NCBI GenBank assembly: GCA_945869195.1
Contig: CAMBNV010000009.1
Coordinates: 1 to 64,000, forward strand
Reading direction: 5' to 3'
Length of the DNA stretch: 64,000 nt
Source of the DNA: Gemmatimonas phototrophica
Lineage (GTDB): Bacteria > Gemmatimonadota > Gemmatimonadetes > Gemmatimonadales > Gemmatimonadaceae
Part shown: piece by piece, positions 1 through 9,300 of the stretch
How positions within the stretch are numbered: the first letter of the stretch is position 1
How the letters are laid out: every line of letters starts with the position of its first letter
Position numbers and translations under genes: made by a program
The notes under the pieces: generated by a model
What the model was told of the DNA's origin: nothing
What the model saw: the letters and a program-made list of their open reading frames with translations, nothing else
Database searches by the model: none

Positions 1-31
1 AGGGGCGGGAGCGCGATGCGCTCCCGCCCCT
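1..31 (-). terminator. Perfect hairpin at the left edge, probable terminator
   Basis: A 14-bp perfect inverted repeat with a 3-nt GAT loop (AGGGGCGGGAGCGC and its complement). It lies just beyond the stop codon of the minus-strand gene remnant ending at 55, so it probably terminated that gene. The downstream tract on the minus strand is outside the window, so a U-run cannot be checked. Confidence 0.6.
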
Positions 32-54
32 CTCTGCATTCGATCGCCTGAAGC

Positions 55-195
55 TTACTGCTGGAAGATCGCGAACCCGAAGAAGCAGGGATTGTCGCCG
101 CACTCGGCCATGGTCACCTTGACCCGCAACTGGCCCGAAGACTTCGGAGTGAAGCTCACAACCGGCGCGTCATCGTCGGCAATATCCGTCGCGAT
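55..195 (-). pseudogene. 3' end of an unrecognised minus-strand gene, truncated at its 5' side
   Basis: The last 45 or so codons of the minus-strand ORF ending at 55 read like a genuine C-terminus (VSFTPKSSGQLRVKVTMAEC then GFAIFQQ), a beta-rich, probably secreted domain with a Cys pair in ECGDNPC. Upstream of about position 200 the same frame turns into low-quality sequence, and the opposite strand there encodes a FAS1 domain. I therefore read this as the tail of a gene whose front half has been removed. The breakpoint (about 190-215) is an estimate from where each protein stops looking natural. The family is not identified. Confidence 0.45.
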
Positions 196-462
196 CACAT
201 CGCTGCGGTCGAGACGCTCCCCAACCCTGAGAATCTCTCCCGGCTCAAGGTGATCTTTGAGCAGCACGTCACCACGTCGGCGTTGGAGCTCGACGACTTC
301 GAGGATGGTCAGTCCGTGGGAATGGTTGACGGGACCCGTGAGACCTTCACGCGCCGTGGGAGTGCCGCCTTCTTGGGCGGCGCGAAGATCATCGGGTCGG
401 TGCGCGCGTCGAACGGCTGGGTACACCTGGTCGACGGAGTGCTGGTCCCGCCTGCGACGTAG
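196..462 (+). pseudogene. Fragment of a FAS1 (fasciclin) domain protein
   Basis: Reading the frame that contains the 250-462 ORF, the product runs from AAVETLPNPENL to the end GSVRASNGWVHLVDGVLVPP. The last block is the conserved H2 motif of FAS1 domains (ASNGxIHxIDxVLLPP), and the earlier block matches the helix before the YHV-like strand (FEQHV). FAS1 proteins are secreted adhesion-type domains of about 140 residues. Only the C-terminal half is present, with no convincing start codon or signal peptide; the 250 GTG is merely the first start triplet in an open frame. The missing N-terminal half would lie where the minus-strand remnant sits, so the gene is broken. The family call is confident, the fate of the gene less so. 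Confidence 0.6.
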
Positions 463-469
463 GCGGGAC
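445..469. terminator. Hairpin between convergent reading frames
   Basis: GTCCCGCCT is followed by a 7-nt loop and AGGCGGGAC, a 9-bp perfect stem overlapping the stop codon of the FAS1 fragment and facing the ATP-grasp-SET gene. There is no clear T-tract on either side, so its role as a two-way terminator is only likely. Confidence 0.35.
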
Positions 470-513
470 GGTGCTGCGGACGACGATCAGGCTCCGTCTT
501 ACCGGCGCTGGCC

Positions 514-2016
514 TTAGCCGTTGCCCTTGATACCCTGCTCGCGGGATTCCCGGGCCGTGACCGAGTTCCCAGGAATCCCCTGCACGCGGCCTCGGCAACT
601 TCCGGCTCCGCACTGGCAGTCGAAGGCCTCGCTCGCAGCGTCGAGCAGTTCGTGGTAGTCGAGCGTGAGCTCCTCGCCCGTCACGATGTCGCGTCGGGCG
701 ACTACGTCGAGGCCGTCGTAGCGTGTGTTCGCGTCACAGGAATGGTTCTGCGGTGCCCACGAGTCGGGATCCTCGTCCCAGATCGCGTACACCTGATCGC
801 TAATCGGAACAGCATAGTGCCGAAAGAGCTCGCGATCAGGTCCGCTCCAGTTGGCGTCCACGTGGCGTCGGGTCACGAGCCGCAGCGCGCGGCCCTCGCC
901 GCGGAAAACCGTCTCGCCAAGCACGATCGAACGAGTGGCGACGATCCCGTACCCCGCAATGGAGTTGCCGCGCATCTCGAACGAGCGGAGCCCACGTTCG
1001 TGCCGCGCGATCCCTTCGGCGATGATCCGTTGGAGGAATCCGGACTGTCCGATCCCGTCGAGCTTGAGGATGTGATCCGCTGAGCCCTCGGCCCCCTCCG
1101 GATAGAACACGGAGCAGGTGAAGTTCACCTCGAGGAAATGGATCTTTTCGGTAGCGTCCATGCGGAAGTCCATCCGCGCGTAGCCCACGCCGCCAAACCC
1201 CGCAAAGAGCCGTTCGGCCGCGTCGCGCAGACGCGCCACGAGCGGTTGATCACGCACACGGACGTTCGCTTCGGGGTGAAGCTCACTCGTTTTGAGCGCG
1301 TAGCTCTTATACCGAAAGCCCGGCGGAAAGAGATACTCGATCGGCGCGAGCGCAGTCCCCCGGCCCTTCCCTGAGACGTCGCCAACGACGAGCACCGTGA
1401 ACTCCCGGCCGTCCACATACTCCTCGACCAGCAGCTCGGGGTACTCCTCGGCGAGGCGCAGCGCCTGCGCACGGAGTGCCGCAGCGTCGGCGACCACAGC
1501 GTGCTCATCGACACCGAGGCTGTCGCCGGCCTTCACGGGCTTCACAAAGAGCGGATACCGGAGGTGTCCGGTAGCGCGCCGCAGTCCGGCATCGATCAGC
1601 ACCTCAGTGGCTGCCGCCCCCGCGGCCGTCGCACCACGCACGATCGCACCCGCGTCGACCACGGCATGCATCGGCGTCGCGACACCCACCGTATGTGCGA
1701 CGTACTTCATCAGCGGCTTCGACGGGTCGTAGAGCACCGGCGTGGGGCCCGTGTACGGCAGGCGGAGCGCCTCGAGCGAGTGGATGACGTCAATCGACGG
1801 GACATCCCACTCGAGATAGCCCTCGCAGAGGTTCACGAAGACGTCAAAGCCCTGCACCGAGAGGCGTTTGAGCTGGCGGTACGTGGAAAGCTTGTTGAGC
1901 GCCTCGTGATGCACCTCGTGCCCAAGCAGGAGCGGGGCGAGGTCACGGGTGGGATCGTAGTGGCGGTAATCCACACCGGACGCCGAGTAATCCGGCTGGA
2001 GAACACAGACCTTCAT
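514..2016 (-). CDS. ATP-grasp ligase fused to a C-terminal SET domain
   Basis: A 500-residue two-domain protein. Residues 1 to about 340 form a D-Ala-D-Ala-ligase-like ATP-grasp enzyme: an N-terminal pre-ATP-grasp part with NLCEG, the lysine strand LFVKPVKAGDSLG, the EEYVDGREFTV strand, and the metal-binding end ARMDF plus HFLEVN. Residues from about 345 form a SET domain with GYGIVATRSI, the NHSCDAN pseudoknot motif and ELTLDYHEL, followed by a post-SET Cys cluster (CQCGAGSCRG). All motifs expected for SAM-dependent lysine methylation are present. The start ATG overlaps the stop of the upstream ATP-grasp gene by 4 bp, so translation is probably coupled. Substrates are unknown: the ligase half should join a carboxylate to an amine with ATP, and the SET half should methylate a lysine-like amine. 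This fusion is not one I know as a characterised protein. Confidence 0.85.
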   Translation of the reverse strand: MKVCVLQPDYSASGVDYRHYDPTRDLAPLLLGHEVHHEALNKLSTYRQLKRLSVQGFDVFVNLCEGYLEWDVPSIDVIHSLEALRLPYTGPTPVLYDPSKPLMKYVAHTVGVATPMHAVVDAGAIVRGATAAGAAATEVLIDAGLRRATGHLRYPLFVKPVKAGDSLGVDEHAVVADAAALRAQALRLAEEYPELLVEEYVDGREFTVLVVGDVSGKGRGTALAPIEYLFPPGFRYKSYALKTSELHPEANVRVRDQPLVARLRDAAERLFAGFGGVGYARMDFRMDATEKIHFLEVNFTCSVFYPEGAEGSADHILKLDGIGQSGFLQRIIAEGIARHERGLRSFEMRGNSIAGYGIVATRSIVLGETVFRGEGRALRLVTRRHVDANWSGPDRELFRHYAVPISDQVYAIWDEDPDSWAPQNHSCDANTRYDGLDVVARRDIVTGEELTLDYHELLDAASEAFDCQCGAGSCRGRVQGIPGNSVTARESREQGIKGNG

Positions 2017-3221
2017 CGCGCGACAGCGCGACGGCTGCGGGCAAGCCGCGGGCGCGAAACGCCAGGTTCGGCAGAGACGTCGATGATCTCTCCGATGGCG
2101 CTCGCGAAGCTGGTGCGGGCGAACTTAAGAATCGCGCCGATCGACGTGTACGCCTCGTCCTCGGAGATACCGCACTGCGCGTTGACCTCCAGCACCTGGA
2201 GCTCGCCGGTCTCGGAGTCCTCTCGGAGATCGACGCGTCCATACCCGCGCCCGCCCACGGCCTCGTAGGCAGCCCAACTGATGTCCATCACACGTTTGGC
2301 GGTTGCCTTTGACACCTTGCGGTAGTTCCAAAGGTCGGCGTCATCCTCGAGCGGATCCTCGGTCTCGTACAGCCCCCAGAGGCGGTCGAACGAGAGGAAA
2401 CGCTCGGTGGGTGGAAGCGCCTCATTGAAGAGCCGTTCGACCGGCGGGTAGATCGTCGCGCGCGCCTGATTGTCGTACGACCCCACGATAAAGGTCGTGT
2501 ACTCGGGCCCAGCCAGGAAGCGCTCGACGAAAACACCGCCGCCCACGAGATCCCAGCCGTGATAGCCCTTGTTCAGCCGCTTGAGTGCGGCCCGTAGCGC
2601 CTGCGGTGACTGCACCACGCTTTTCGTCGTAATCCCAAGACTGCCCGCCGAGACGGCGGGCTTGAGAATGAGCGGCGTACCGAGCCGTTTGATGATGTCG
2701 TTGATCCCACTGCCATCGCGCGGAATGACCTCCCAGGGCGAGGTCGGGACGCCGGCACGATCAAACGCCTCCTTCATCACAATCTTCGAGGTCGTGACGT
2801 CGTAGAAGCGTTCGTCGGCACCCGTGTAGCGCAGGCCGTGTTCTTTGATGCACCGGATTACACTGAGGCCAGGCGAGCCATTGATCTCGTCGCCGTCGCA
2901 GAGATTCAGGACAATCGGCTCGTGGCCGACAGAGTCGCGGACGATCGCACTCAGTACGTCCCGGTGATTCGCGAGCGTGACCGGCTGCCAGCGCCAGGCA
3001 AATCCCAGCGCGGCAAACGCACGCTCGTACTCGGCTCGACTCTGCTCAAAGTCGGAGTACCAGGCGATGTCAGCATCGGCGGTCTCGACGACAGGCACTA
3101 GGACCCACACCAAGAAGGGGGAGTCCGAAAGGGCGCGAAGCGCGAGCGGTGCCGCGGTCACCGGGTCGGCATCAATGACATATAGATGGCGGATAGAAAC
3201 CGTTTCGGACTCACAATGCAA
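2013..3221 (-). CDS. Stand-alone ATP-grasp (D-Ala-D-Ala ligase-like) enzyme
   Basis: A 402-residue ATP-grasp protein and clear paralogue of the ligase half of the next gene: NLCDGDEINGSPG parallels NLCEG, RYTGADERFYDVTTSK parallels YTGPTPVLYDPSK, and the LILKPAVSAGSLG, ERFLAGPEYTTFIVG and GRVDLRED...LEVNAQCG blocks give the ATP and Mg sites. The start is a TTG at 3221, as no better in-frame start precedes the conserved RHLYVIDAD strand; start confidence is moderate. It forms an operon (4-bp overlap) with the ATP-grasp-SET gene. The 105-bp gap behind it separates it from addA on the same strand, so it may have its own promoter or be read through. Likely cytoplasmic. It probably acts in sequence, or as a complex, with its fused paralogue on a peptide-like substrate. 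Confidence 0.82.
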   Translation of the reverse strand: MHCESETVSIRHLYVIDADPVTAAPLALRALSDSPFLVWVLVPVVETADADIAWYSDFEQSRAEYERAFAALGFAWRWQPVTLANHRDVLSAIVRDSVGHEPIVLNLCDGDEINGSPGLSVIRCIKEHGLRYTGADERFYDVTTSKIVMKEAFDRAGVPTSPWEVIPRDGSGINDIIKRLGTPLILKPAVSAGSLGITTKSVVQSPQALRAALKRLNKGYHGWDLVGGGVFVERFLAGPEYTTFIVGSYDNQARATIYPPVERLFNEALPPTERFLSFDRLWGLYETEDPLEDDADLWNYRKVSKATAKRVMDISWAAYEAVGGRGYGRVDLREDSETGELQVLEVNAQCGISEDEAYTSIGAILKFARTSFASAIGEIIDVSAEPGVSRPRLARSRRAVAR

Positions 3222-3326
3222 TAGGCAACTCAGAGCTCACCTTCACCACGACGGCGATCAACAACGCCCTCGTCTCTGGTCACCCGCCGTGATCACACGC
3301 GGCGGCGTGAACAGGGCGGCATGGGG

Positions 3327-6300
3327 TCACCGGGGAGACGGTGCGTGCGGCGCCCGAAGCCGGGCGATGAGCGTGTCCACGTTGTCAGCAGGCGCGACCG
3401 GCGCATCCTCGCCTGCTGGCAGCACGAGGAGTTCAAAGCGGCAGTCACTGGCGCCCGTGATCGCGCGCGCCGCCTGGGTATAGACCGCCGCCTGCACCCG
3501 GTACCGCTTCGCGAGCGTCGTCACGGGCGTGGCACTCGTCTTGAGGTCGAGGATCTGTACCACCTCGCCGTCGCGCGCGATCAGGTCAAAGGCGCCACTC
3601 ACCGCAGTGCCGTCGGTCCGGAGCTGCACGAACGCGAGCTCTCGTGCAGCGCCGGGCCGCGTCACGAGAGTGCGCCAGGCCGGTGCGGCAGCCGCAGCGG
3701 TCACCCGTCGCATCAGAAACGCGCGATACTCCCTCCCCGCGTCGCTCTCGGCGTCGGGGGCGTCGTCGTCCCAACGCGCGATCGCCTGCTCGAGGAGCAG
3801 GTCCGGGTCGACGAGATCCTCATCGACCTCCACCTGCTCGAGCACCGAGTGTACCACCTGTCCTGCGATGATCGTGCGACCGCGCCGGCCGCCGCTCTGG
3901 CCCACCAGTGCGGGGTCAAACCGCGTCACATACGTACGGCGCCACTCGGCTGGGTCGCGCGCGAATGCCATGAGCTGTGTCGCCGAGAGACGGACCGCGC
4001 CGGACGGAACCGCGATCGATCGCGGCGGCAGTGTGAGCATCGGCTCCGTCGCACGGCGTGCCGGGGCATCGACCGACGCCGCCGGGAGCGTCCGCACCTG
4101 CGCCTGATACTCCACGCCCGCGTCGCTCCGGTACCCGATCGCCGCCTCGTCGCCCAGCCCGGGCAGTAGCCTGCGAATACGCGCCGCCGGCGAATCGGTC
4201 TTACCGAGGTCGCCCAGTGGGATTCCACTCAGGATGAGGAGCTCCTTGGCACGGGTCGTCGCCACATACCAGAGCCGCAGCAGCTCAGCGTCACTCTCCA
4301 GCAGCTCCTGGGCCTTCACCGCCTCGTGCACCGGGTCCTTGCCGTCCGTCTCCTCGTCATCGGCGTCCGCCTGCTTGATGGCGAAGCCGTCGCGGCTCAT
4401 GAGGAACGTCTCCTTGGGCCCGTTGCGCTGGCGCACGAGGTCGGCCCAGATCACAACCGGCCACTCGAGTCCCTTGGCACCATGGATTGAGGTGATCGTG
4501 ACGACATCGCCAGCCTCGGAGTAGAGCCGCTCAGGCGCGACCTTCTCCTCGCGCTCGCGTGAGAGCTCAACCTCCCGCAAAAACTCACCCAACGAGAGCT
4601 CGGGCGCGGCGCCGGCAAGGCGGATCAGCTTGCGCAGATTGGCCGTGCCCTGCGCACCCTCCTCGCCCAACGCGACGGCGGCCCCGTACCCGGACTCTTC
4701 GAGTAGGCGCTGCAGCAGCTCATGCGCCGGGTGGCGGTCGCGCAGCGGCACAAAACGCGCAAGAAGCGCAGCGGCCTGATCGAGCAGGGCGGGCTCCAGC
4801 GCGACCTTCCCCAGCGCCTGGGCATACGACCCTGTGCCGCGCGCCCGCGCCAGTCCGAGCAGGGTGTCGTCGCGCACGCCAACGAATGGACTACGTAACA
4901 GTCCGACCATCGCGACGTCGTCCGCCGGGTCGCGAATCGCCCGCAGCGCGAGGAGGGTGTCGAGCACCTCGCGCGCCTCCCAGAAGCCTTCACTGCGCTG
5001 CACGTACACCGGCACCCCGGCGGCCCGCAGGACGTTGGCGTACCGGTCGACGTCGGTCCAACTCGAGAGAAGCAGAGCGATCTCGCGCCAGCCGCGGCCC
5101 TCGCCGTGCAACGCGAGCACTCGCGCCGCGAGACCGACCGCCTCGCGTTCACGCACCTCGTTGGCAGACCGCGCCTTCCCCTTCTCGTCCGGCGGCACGA
5201 CCAGGAGCTCGACCGCACGGTCTCTCCCCTCCGTTGACAGCGGCGCATGGAGCGACTTGTAATCCACCTCGAACGGCAGTCGCCCCGCCGCTGGGTCTAC
5301 CGGTTTGTCGAGCTGCGTGCCGACCACGGCGTCGACGAAGCCGAGGATCGCCGCGCTGCTTCGAAAATTTTCAGTGAGCACAACCACGGTGCCCGCTCCG
5401 GCCTCGAAGCGCGCGTGCATCCCATTCCAGACCGTGACGTCCGCCCGCCGAAACCGATAGATGCTCTGCTTCGGATCGCCCACGAGGATGAGTCGCGAAG
5501 GCTCAGGGTCGTTGTCGCCTGGAAGTCCGCCCAGCCGTTCGGCGATGTCGCGCTGGATTGGGTCGACATCCTGAAACTCGTCCACGACCAGCAGGCGAAT
5601 CCGTCGCTGCACCGCCCGCCGCACATCGCGCGCCTCGAGCAGGTCGCGTGTGGCGACAATCATTCGATCAAAATCGAGCTCGCCGCGACGGTCAAGTTCC
5701 TGCGCGTGCCACGCGTTCAGGCGTTGTGCGAGCGTGAGGAGTGCGCGCTCATGGGGACGCAGCGCCTCGGCATGCACGGCCCATCGCGCCAGGCGACCGG
5801 TGTCCTCAGCGCAGTCGAGCAGCCATTGCGTGATCTGCTGGAGTCGTCGCCCAGCGAGTAGCGCCTCGAGCCCCTCGACGTCGCCCCGCTCGAGCGCCTG
5901 GTGCAACAGGGCGCGCGCGCTGTCCGCTCGGCGGCGCATCGCTTCGCCGTCGGTGAGTGTGCGGCGTGCGGGCCTCGTACCGGCGCGCAGCGCGAAGTCG
6001 CGCAGCAGATCGCCGCAAAATCCATGGATCGTGCCAATGTGCGCCGCATCCACCTCGGCGGCGAGGTCGCGATGGCCGGCGGCGCGGAGGGCCGCGCGCA
6101 GCTTTCGCTTGAGATCGGCCGCGGCCTGGTTGGTGAAGGTGACCGCGGCGATCTGCTCAAACGTCAGCCGTGTCGCCACCGGCGCGACGGGGCCTCCGTC
6201 AGCGCTCACCTCAACGCCGAGCTGATGGCAGAGCAGCTGCACGACTGTCGTGGTCTTGCCGGTGCCAGCCCCGGCATCGACCAGCAGGTGTCCCGACGCT

Positions 6301-6341
6301 TCCACCACGCCGCGCTGCGCGGCCCTCAGGGGTCTATTCAT
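3327..6341 (-). CDS. addA: AddA-type helicase-nuclease subunit
   Basis: A 1004-residue UvrD/REP-family (SF1A) helicase. Walker A GAGTGKTTT lies near residue 25, DEFQD (motif II) near 255, GDPKQSIYRFRRAD (motif III) follows, then SIHGAKGLEWPVV (motif V) and YVATTRAKELL (motif VI). The C-terminus has a RecB-like PD-(D/E)XK nuclease with GAFDLI and ILDLKTS. Length is somewhat below Bacillus AddA (about 1230) but all parts are there. With AddB it should resect double-strand breaks and load RecA. The ATG overlaps the AddB stop by 4 bp. RecB would be the alternative name, but the partner is AddB-like rather than RecC/RecD. Confidence 0.85.
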   Translation of the reverse strand: MNRPLRAAQRGVVEASGHLLVDAGAGTGKTTTVVQLLCHQLGVEVSADGGPVAPVATRLTFEQIAAVTFTNQAAADLKRKLRAALRAAGHRDLAAEVDAAHIGTIHGFCGDLLRDFALRAGTRPARRTLTDGEAMRRRADSARALLHQALERGDVEGLEALLAGRRLQQITQWLLDCAEDTGRLARWAVHAEALRPHERALLTLAQRLNAWHAQELDRRGELDFDRMIVATRDLLEARDVRRAVQRRIRLLVVDEFQDVDPIQRDIAERLGGLPGDNDPEPSRLILVGDPKQSIYRFRRADVTVWNGMHARFEAGAGTVVVLTENFRSSAAILGFVDAVVGTQLDKPVDPAAGRLPFEVDYKSLHAPLSTEGRDRAVELLVVPPDEKGKARSANEVREREAVGLAARVLALHGEGRGWREIALLLSSWTDVDRYANVLRAAGVPVYVQRSEGFWEAREVLDTLLALRAIRDPADDVAMVGLLRSPFVGVRDDTLLGLARARGTGSYAQALGKVALEPALLDQAAALLARFVPLRDRHPAHELLQRLLEESGYGAAVALGEEGAQGTANLRKLIRLAGAAPELSLGEFLREVELSREREEKVAPERLYSEAGDVVTITSIHGAKGLEWPVVIWADLVRQRNGPKETFLMSRDGFAIKQADADDEETDGKDPVHEAVKAQELLESDAELLRLWYVATTRAKELLILSGIPLGDLGKTDSPAARIRRLLPGLGDEAAIGYRSDAGVEYQAQVRTLPAASVDAPARRATEPMLTLPPRSIAVPSGAVRLSATQLMAFARDPAEWRRTYVTRFDPALVGQSGGRRGRTIIAGQVVHSVLEQVEVDEDLVDPDLLLEQAIARWDDDAPDAESDAGREYRAFLMRRVTAAAAAPAWRTLVTRPGAARELAFVQLRTDGTAVSGAFDLIARDGEVVQILDLKTSATPVTTLAKRYRVQAAVYTQAARAITGASDCRFELLVLPAGEDAPVAPADNVDTLIARLRAPHAPSPR

Positions 6342-9300
6342 CTGACGGTCACCGGTCCGCCGGGAATCCGACAGATGTCGCGCGCCGGGCAGTAGGGCGA
6401 GCAGCCCGCACTCGGCGTGGGCGCGGCGGGGAGTTCACCACGGCGCAGTTGCAGGATCTTCTGCCCCGCGGCGGCGAGCGCCGCCGCGAGACGCCCTTCG
6501 GCGTCAGCGGCGCTCTGCACCTCACCCTTCTTCACGGGCGCGAGCACCAACTGGTGGTACTCCTTGGGCGAACGAATCGTCCGATACTCCATGCGCGCGA
6601 GTCGGTCGGTCGGCCTGAGTGCGCGCAGTGCTGCCGCGTAGAGCGGCACCTGCAGCACAATACCGTCGGCCCAGCCCTTGGAGCTGCCTCCCGCCGGGGT
6701 TGAATACTTCGAGCTCTTGTAGTCGATCGCCGCGACGTAGCGCCCCGCCTCAGCCACGCTCGCATCGGCGCCCTCAATGCCTCGATCGACGCGATCGATC
6801 TTGCCTCGCAGGAGGAACGGGACGCCCCCGCCGTCGAGTCGCACCTTTTTAAAGGCAACCTCCCCCTCGACCGCTCCGGTGCGGATGTTTTTCGACGACG
6901 CCGTGTTGGACTTCCATGATTTTTCGTTCCACCCGATCTCAAACATGAGATAGCCCGTGAGATCACGCGCGAGTTCGGCGCGCGCCGTTCTGCGCGTGGC
7001 CACGGGCCCGAGCCAGGCGCCACTCTGCTCCATGGCGAGCCAGGCCTGCTCAAGAGCCTCGGTGAGGAGCGCCTGCGCGCGCGCCTCGTCGGCGTGCCGC
7101 AAAAAGACCGGCGAGCCAATCTCCCTAAGTGCCGCGGCGAAAAAACGATCGAGCGCGTCATGCACGATTGCGCCGCGGGTCGTTGGCTCCATGAGGTCGT
7201 CAGCGTCGGTGCGGGTCTCGAGCCCGAGCTGTCGCGCCGCGAACCAGTGCCACCGGCACTTGGCCGCCTCCTCGAGTTGCGTCGCCGACCATTCGTACGA
7301 CTCCCCGTATCGCTGCGCGAGCTCCGCCACGAGCGCGGCGTCCTCAATCGCACCATTCCACGGGTTGGGCCGCCGGGTACGGTCACGCTCGCGTGCCGCC
7401 GACTGGCGCGCACGTGCGAGCGCCGCGGCCGATCGCACCACTGGAAAGCCGGGCACGAGCTGCTCGTGCGTCGCGACGACGGTCAGTACCCCGCGGGCGC
7501 GCAGTGTCTGGTCGAGATCATCGTTCTCGGCCAGCCCCTCCTGCCGTGCAATAACCGCGATCGCTTCGTCCACGAAGGTCGAACGCGAGACCTCGCGCCC
7601 GTCGGCATCCATCGCGGGCCAGCTGAGCGTGAGCGTCGCGCGCGCGCCAGCACAGAGCACTCGAAAGAGTTCGCGTTCGCGACTGCGCCAGGCGTCAACA
7701 GGGTCGAGTGCGAGTCCAGCGCCGGCAAGGAGGCGCCGCTCCGCCGGATCGAACAGCGGGCCAGGCGTCGGACGACGTGGAAACGCGCCCGCCGAAAGTC
7801 CCACCACGAACAGATGCGCGACGCTGCGCCATCCACCGGCGAGCGCCTCGGTAACCACCACCCCAAAGTCGGTCGCTGGCGGCGTGATGAGATCCTGGCG
7901 GAGCATGAGCGCAAAGCGGTTGGCAAAGTCGGCAGCCAGGAGCGGCGGCGATGGGGTGCTGAACGTCGCCGTCGCGGTACGCCAGGCCGTGGCGAGCGTG
8001 ACAATCTCATCCCGCGCGCCAAGGTCGGCGTTCCATACCTCCCAGTCCGCGCACGGCTCCACCAGCCGCGCTGCGATGCCCCACTCGCCGGCGGCGAGTG
8101 TCTCGGAGACCCAGGCGTACCAGCCCCCAAGCTCGCGCGCGACCGAGAGCTCGTGGAGGCGCGGTGAGAGCTCATCCCAGGCCGCGACCGTGGCACGCAC
8201 CCGCTCGAGCGGTGGGAGCGGCGTGCGCCGCTCCTCCTGCTCCTCGGCATTACGCGCGCGCTTCTCGCAGCGCTCCTGCAATGCGGCGAGCCCCGTGCGC
8301 CAACCCTCGAGCGATCCGATCGCGCTCGCGTAGCCTACCTGGTTCACGACGCGCGGATCGAGGCCCGTACGCAGCAGCGGCTGCTCAGCCAACTCGGCGA
8401 TACTATGCCGCGACCACTGTTCGGCGGCGGCTTGGAGGATCGCCGCAATCGCGCGGCCTGGTGCGGTCTGGCTCAGTGCCGTCCGGCGACGCGCGGTCAC
8501 GGGCACACCCAGCCGACCAAGGGCGGCGGCCATCGCGTCGACCGTCGGGCGCGCCTCACGCGCGATCACCGCAATGGTGCGCGCCTCCACTCCGGCGTCG
8601 AGCAGCGCGCGCACGCGCACCGCGACCTGCTCCAACTCGCGCGCGGTGTCTGGTGCCTCGAGCAGCTGCAGGGTAGGACCCGCACTGGCCGTGCCTTCGG
8701 TGAAGAGCGCGGCCGCGAACGACAGCGCCGCGTCGCGCGCGGCGTCGACGCAACGCGCGCCATCGATCTCGATCGCCGACGAGGCGAGAATGTCCACGCG
8801 GTCCACGGCCGCGCTCTCGGCCAGTGCCCGGAGCAACGGACGCCACCCACCCCGCAGGTCGGCGAGTCCGATAATCCGGATTTCGCGGCGGCCGCCGAGC
8901 CGCTCACCGAAGGCCGCGCCCGCCGCGTCAATCGCCTTCGCGAGGCGCACCTTGGCGTCGCGCCCATCCACGCGGCCCGAGCGAGCCAGCGTTGCCACCC
9001 ACTCCTCGTACACGCGACTCAACACCGCCGCGCGCGCGCGACCGAGATCATCGCGTGCCGTCGACGCGAGCGCCGCTGCGAACTCGGTCGGCCTGATCCC
9101 TTCACTCATCAGCTCGCCAAGGAGTCGATCAACCGCCGGCACCCAGGACTCATGGCCCGCCGCGCCGCCGAAGAGTGCGCCGGCCGTGGAGCTGGCCTCG
9201 GCACCGAGCAGCGCCGAGACCAGCGCTTCGCGTTCGGCGTCGCTCAGCGGCCGCGGTTGCTCTGCCGCGCCCCAGAGCGACTCCATCTCATTGAACAGGC

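Noticed and set aside
3240-3320. Possible hairpin (CGCCGTGATCACACGCGGCG region) between addA and the ATP-grasp operon
   Set aside because: Arms are imperfect and there is no T-run; not enough to call a terminator.
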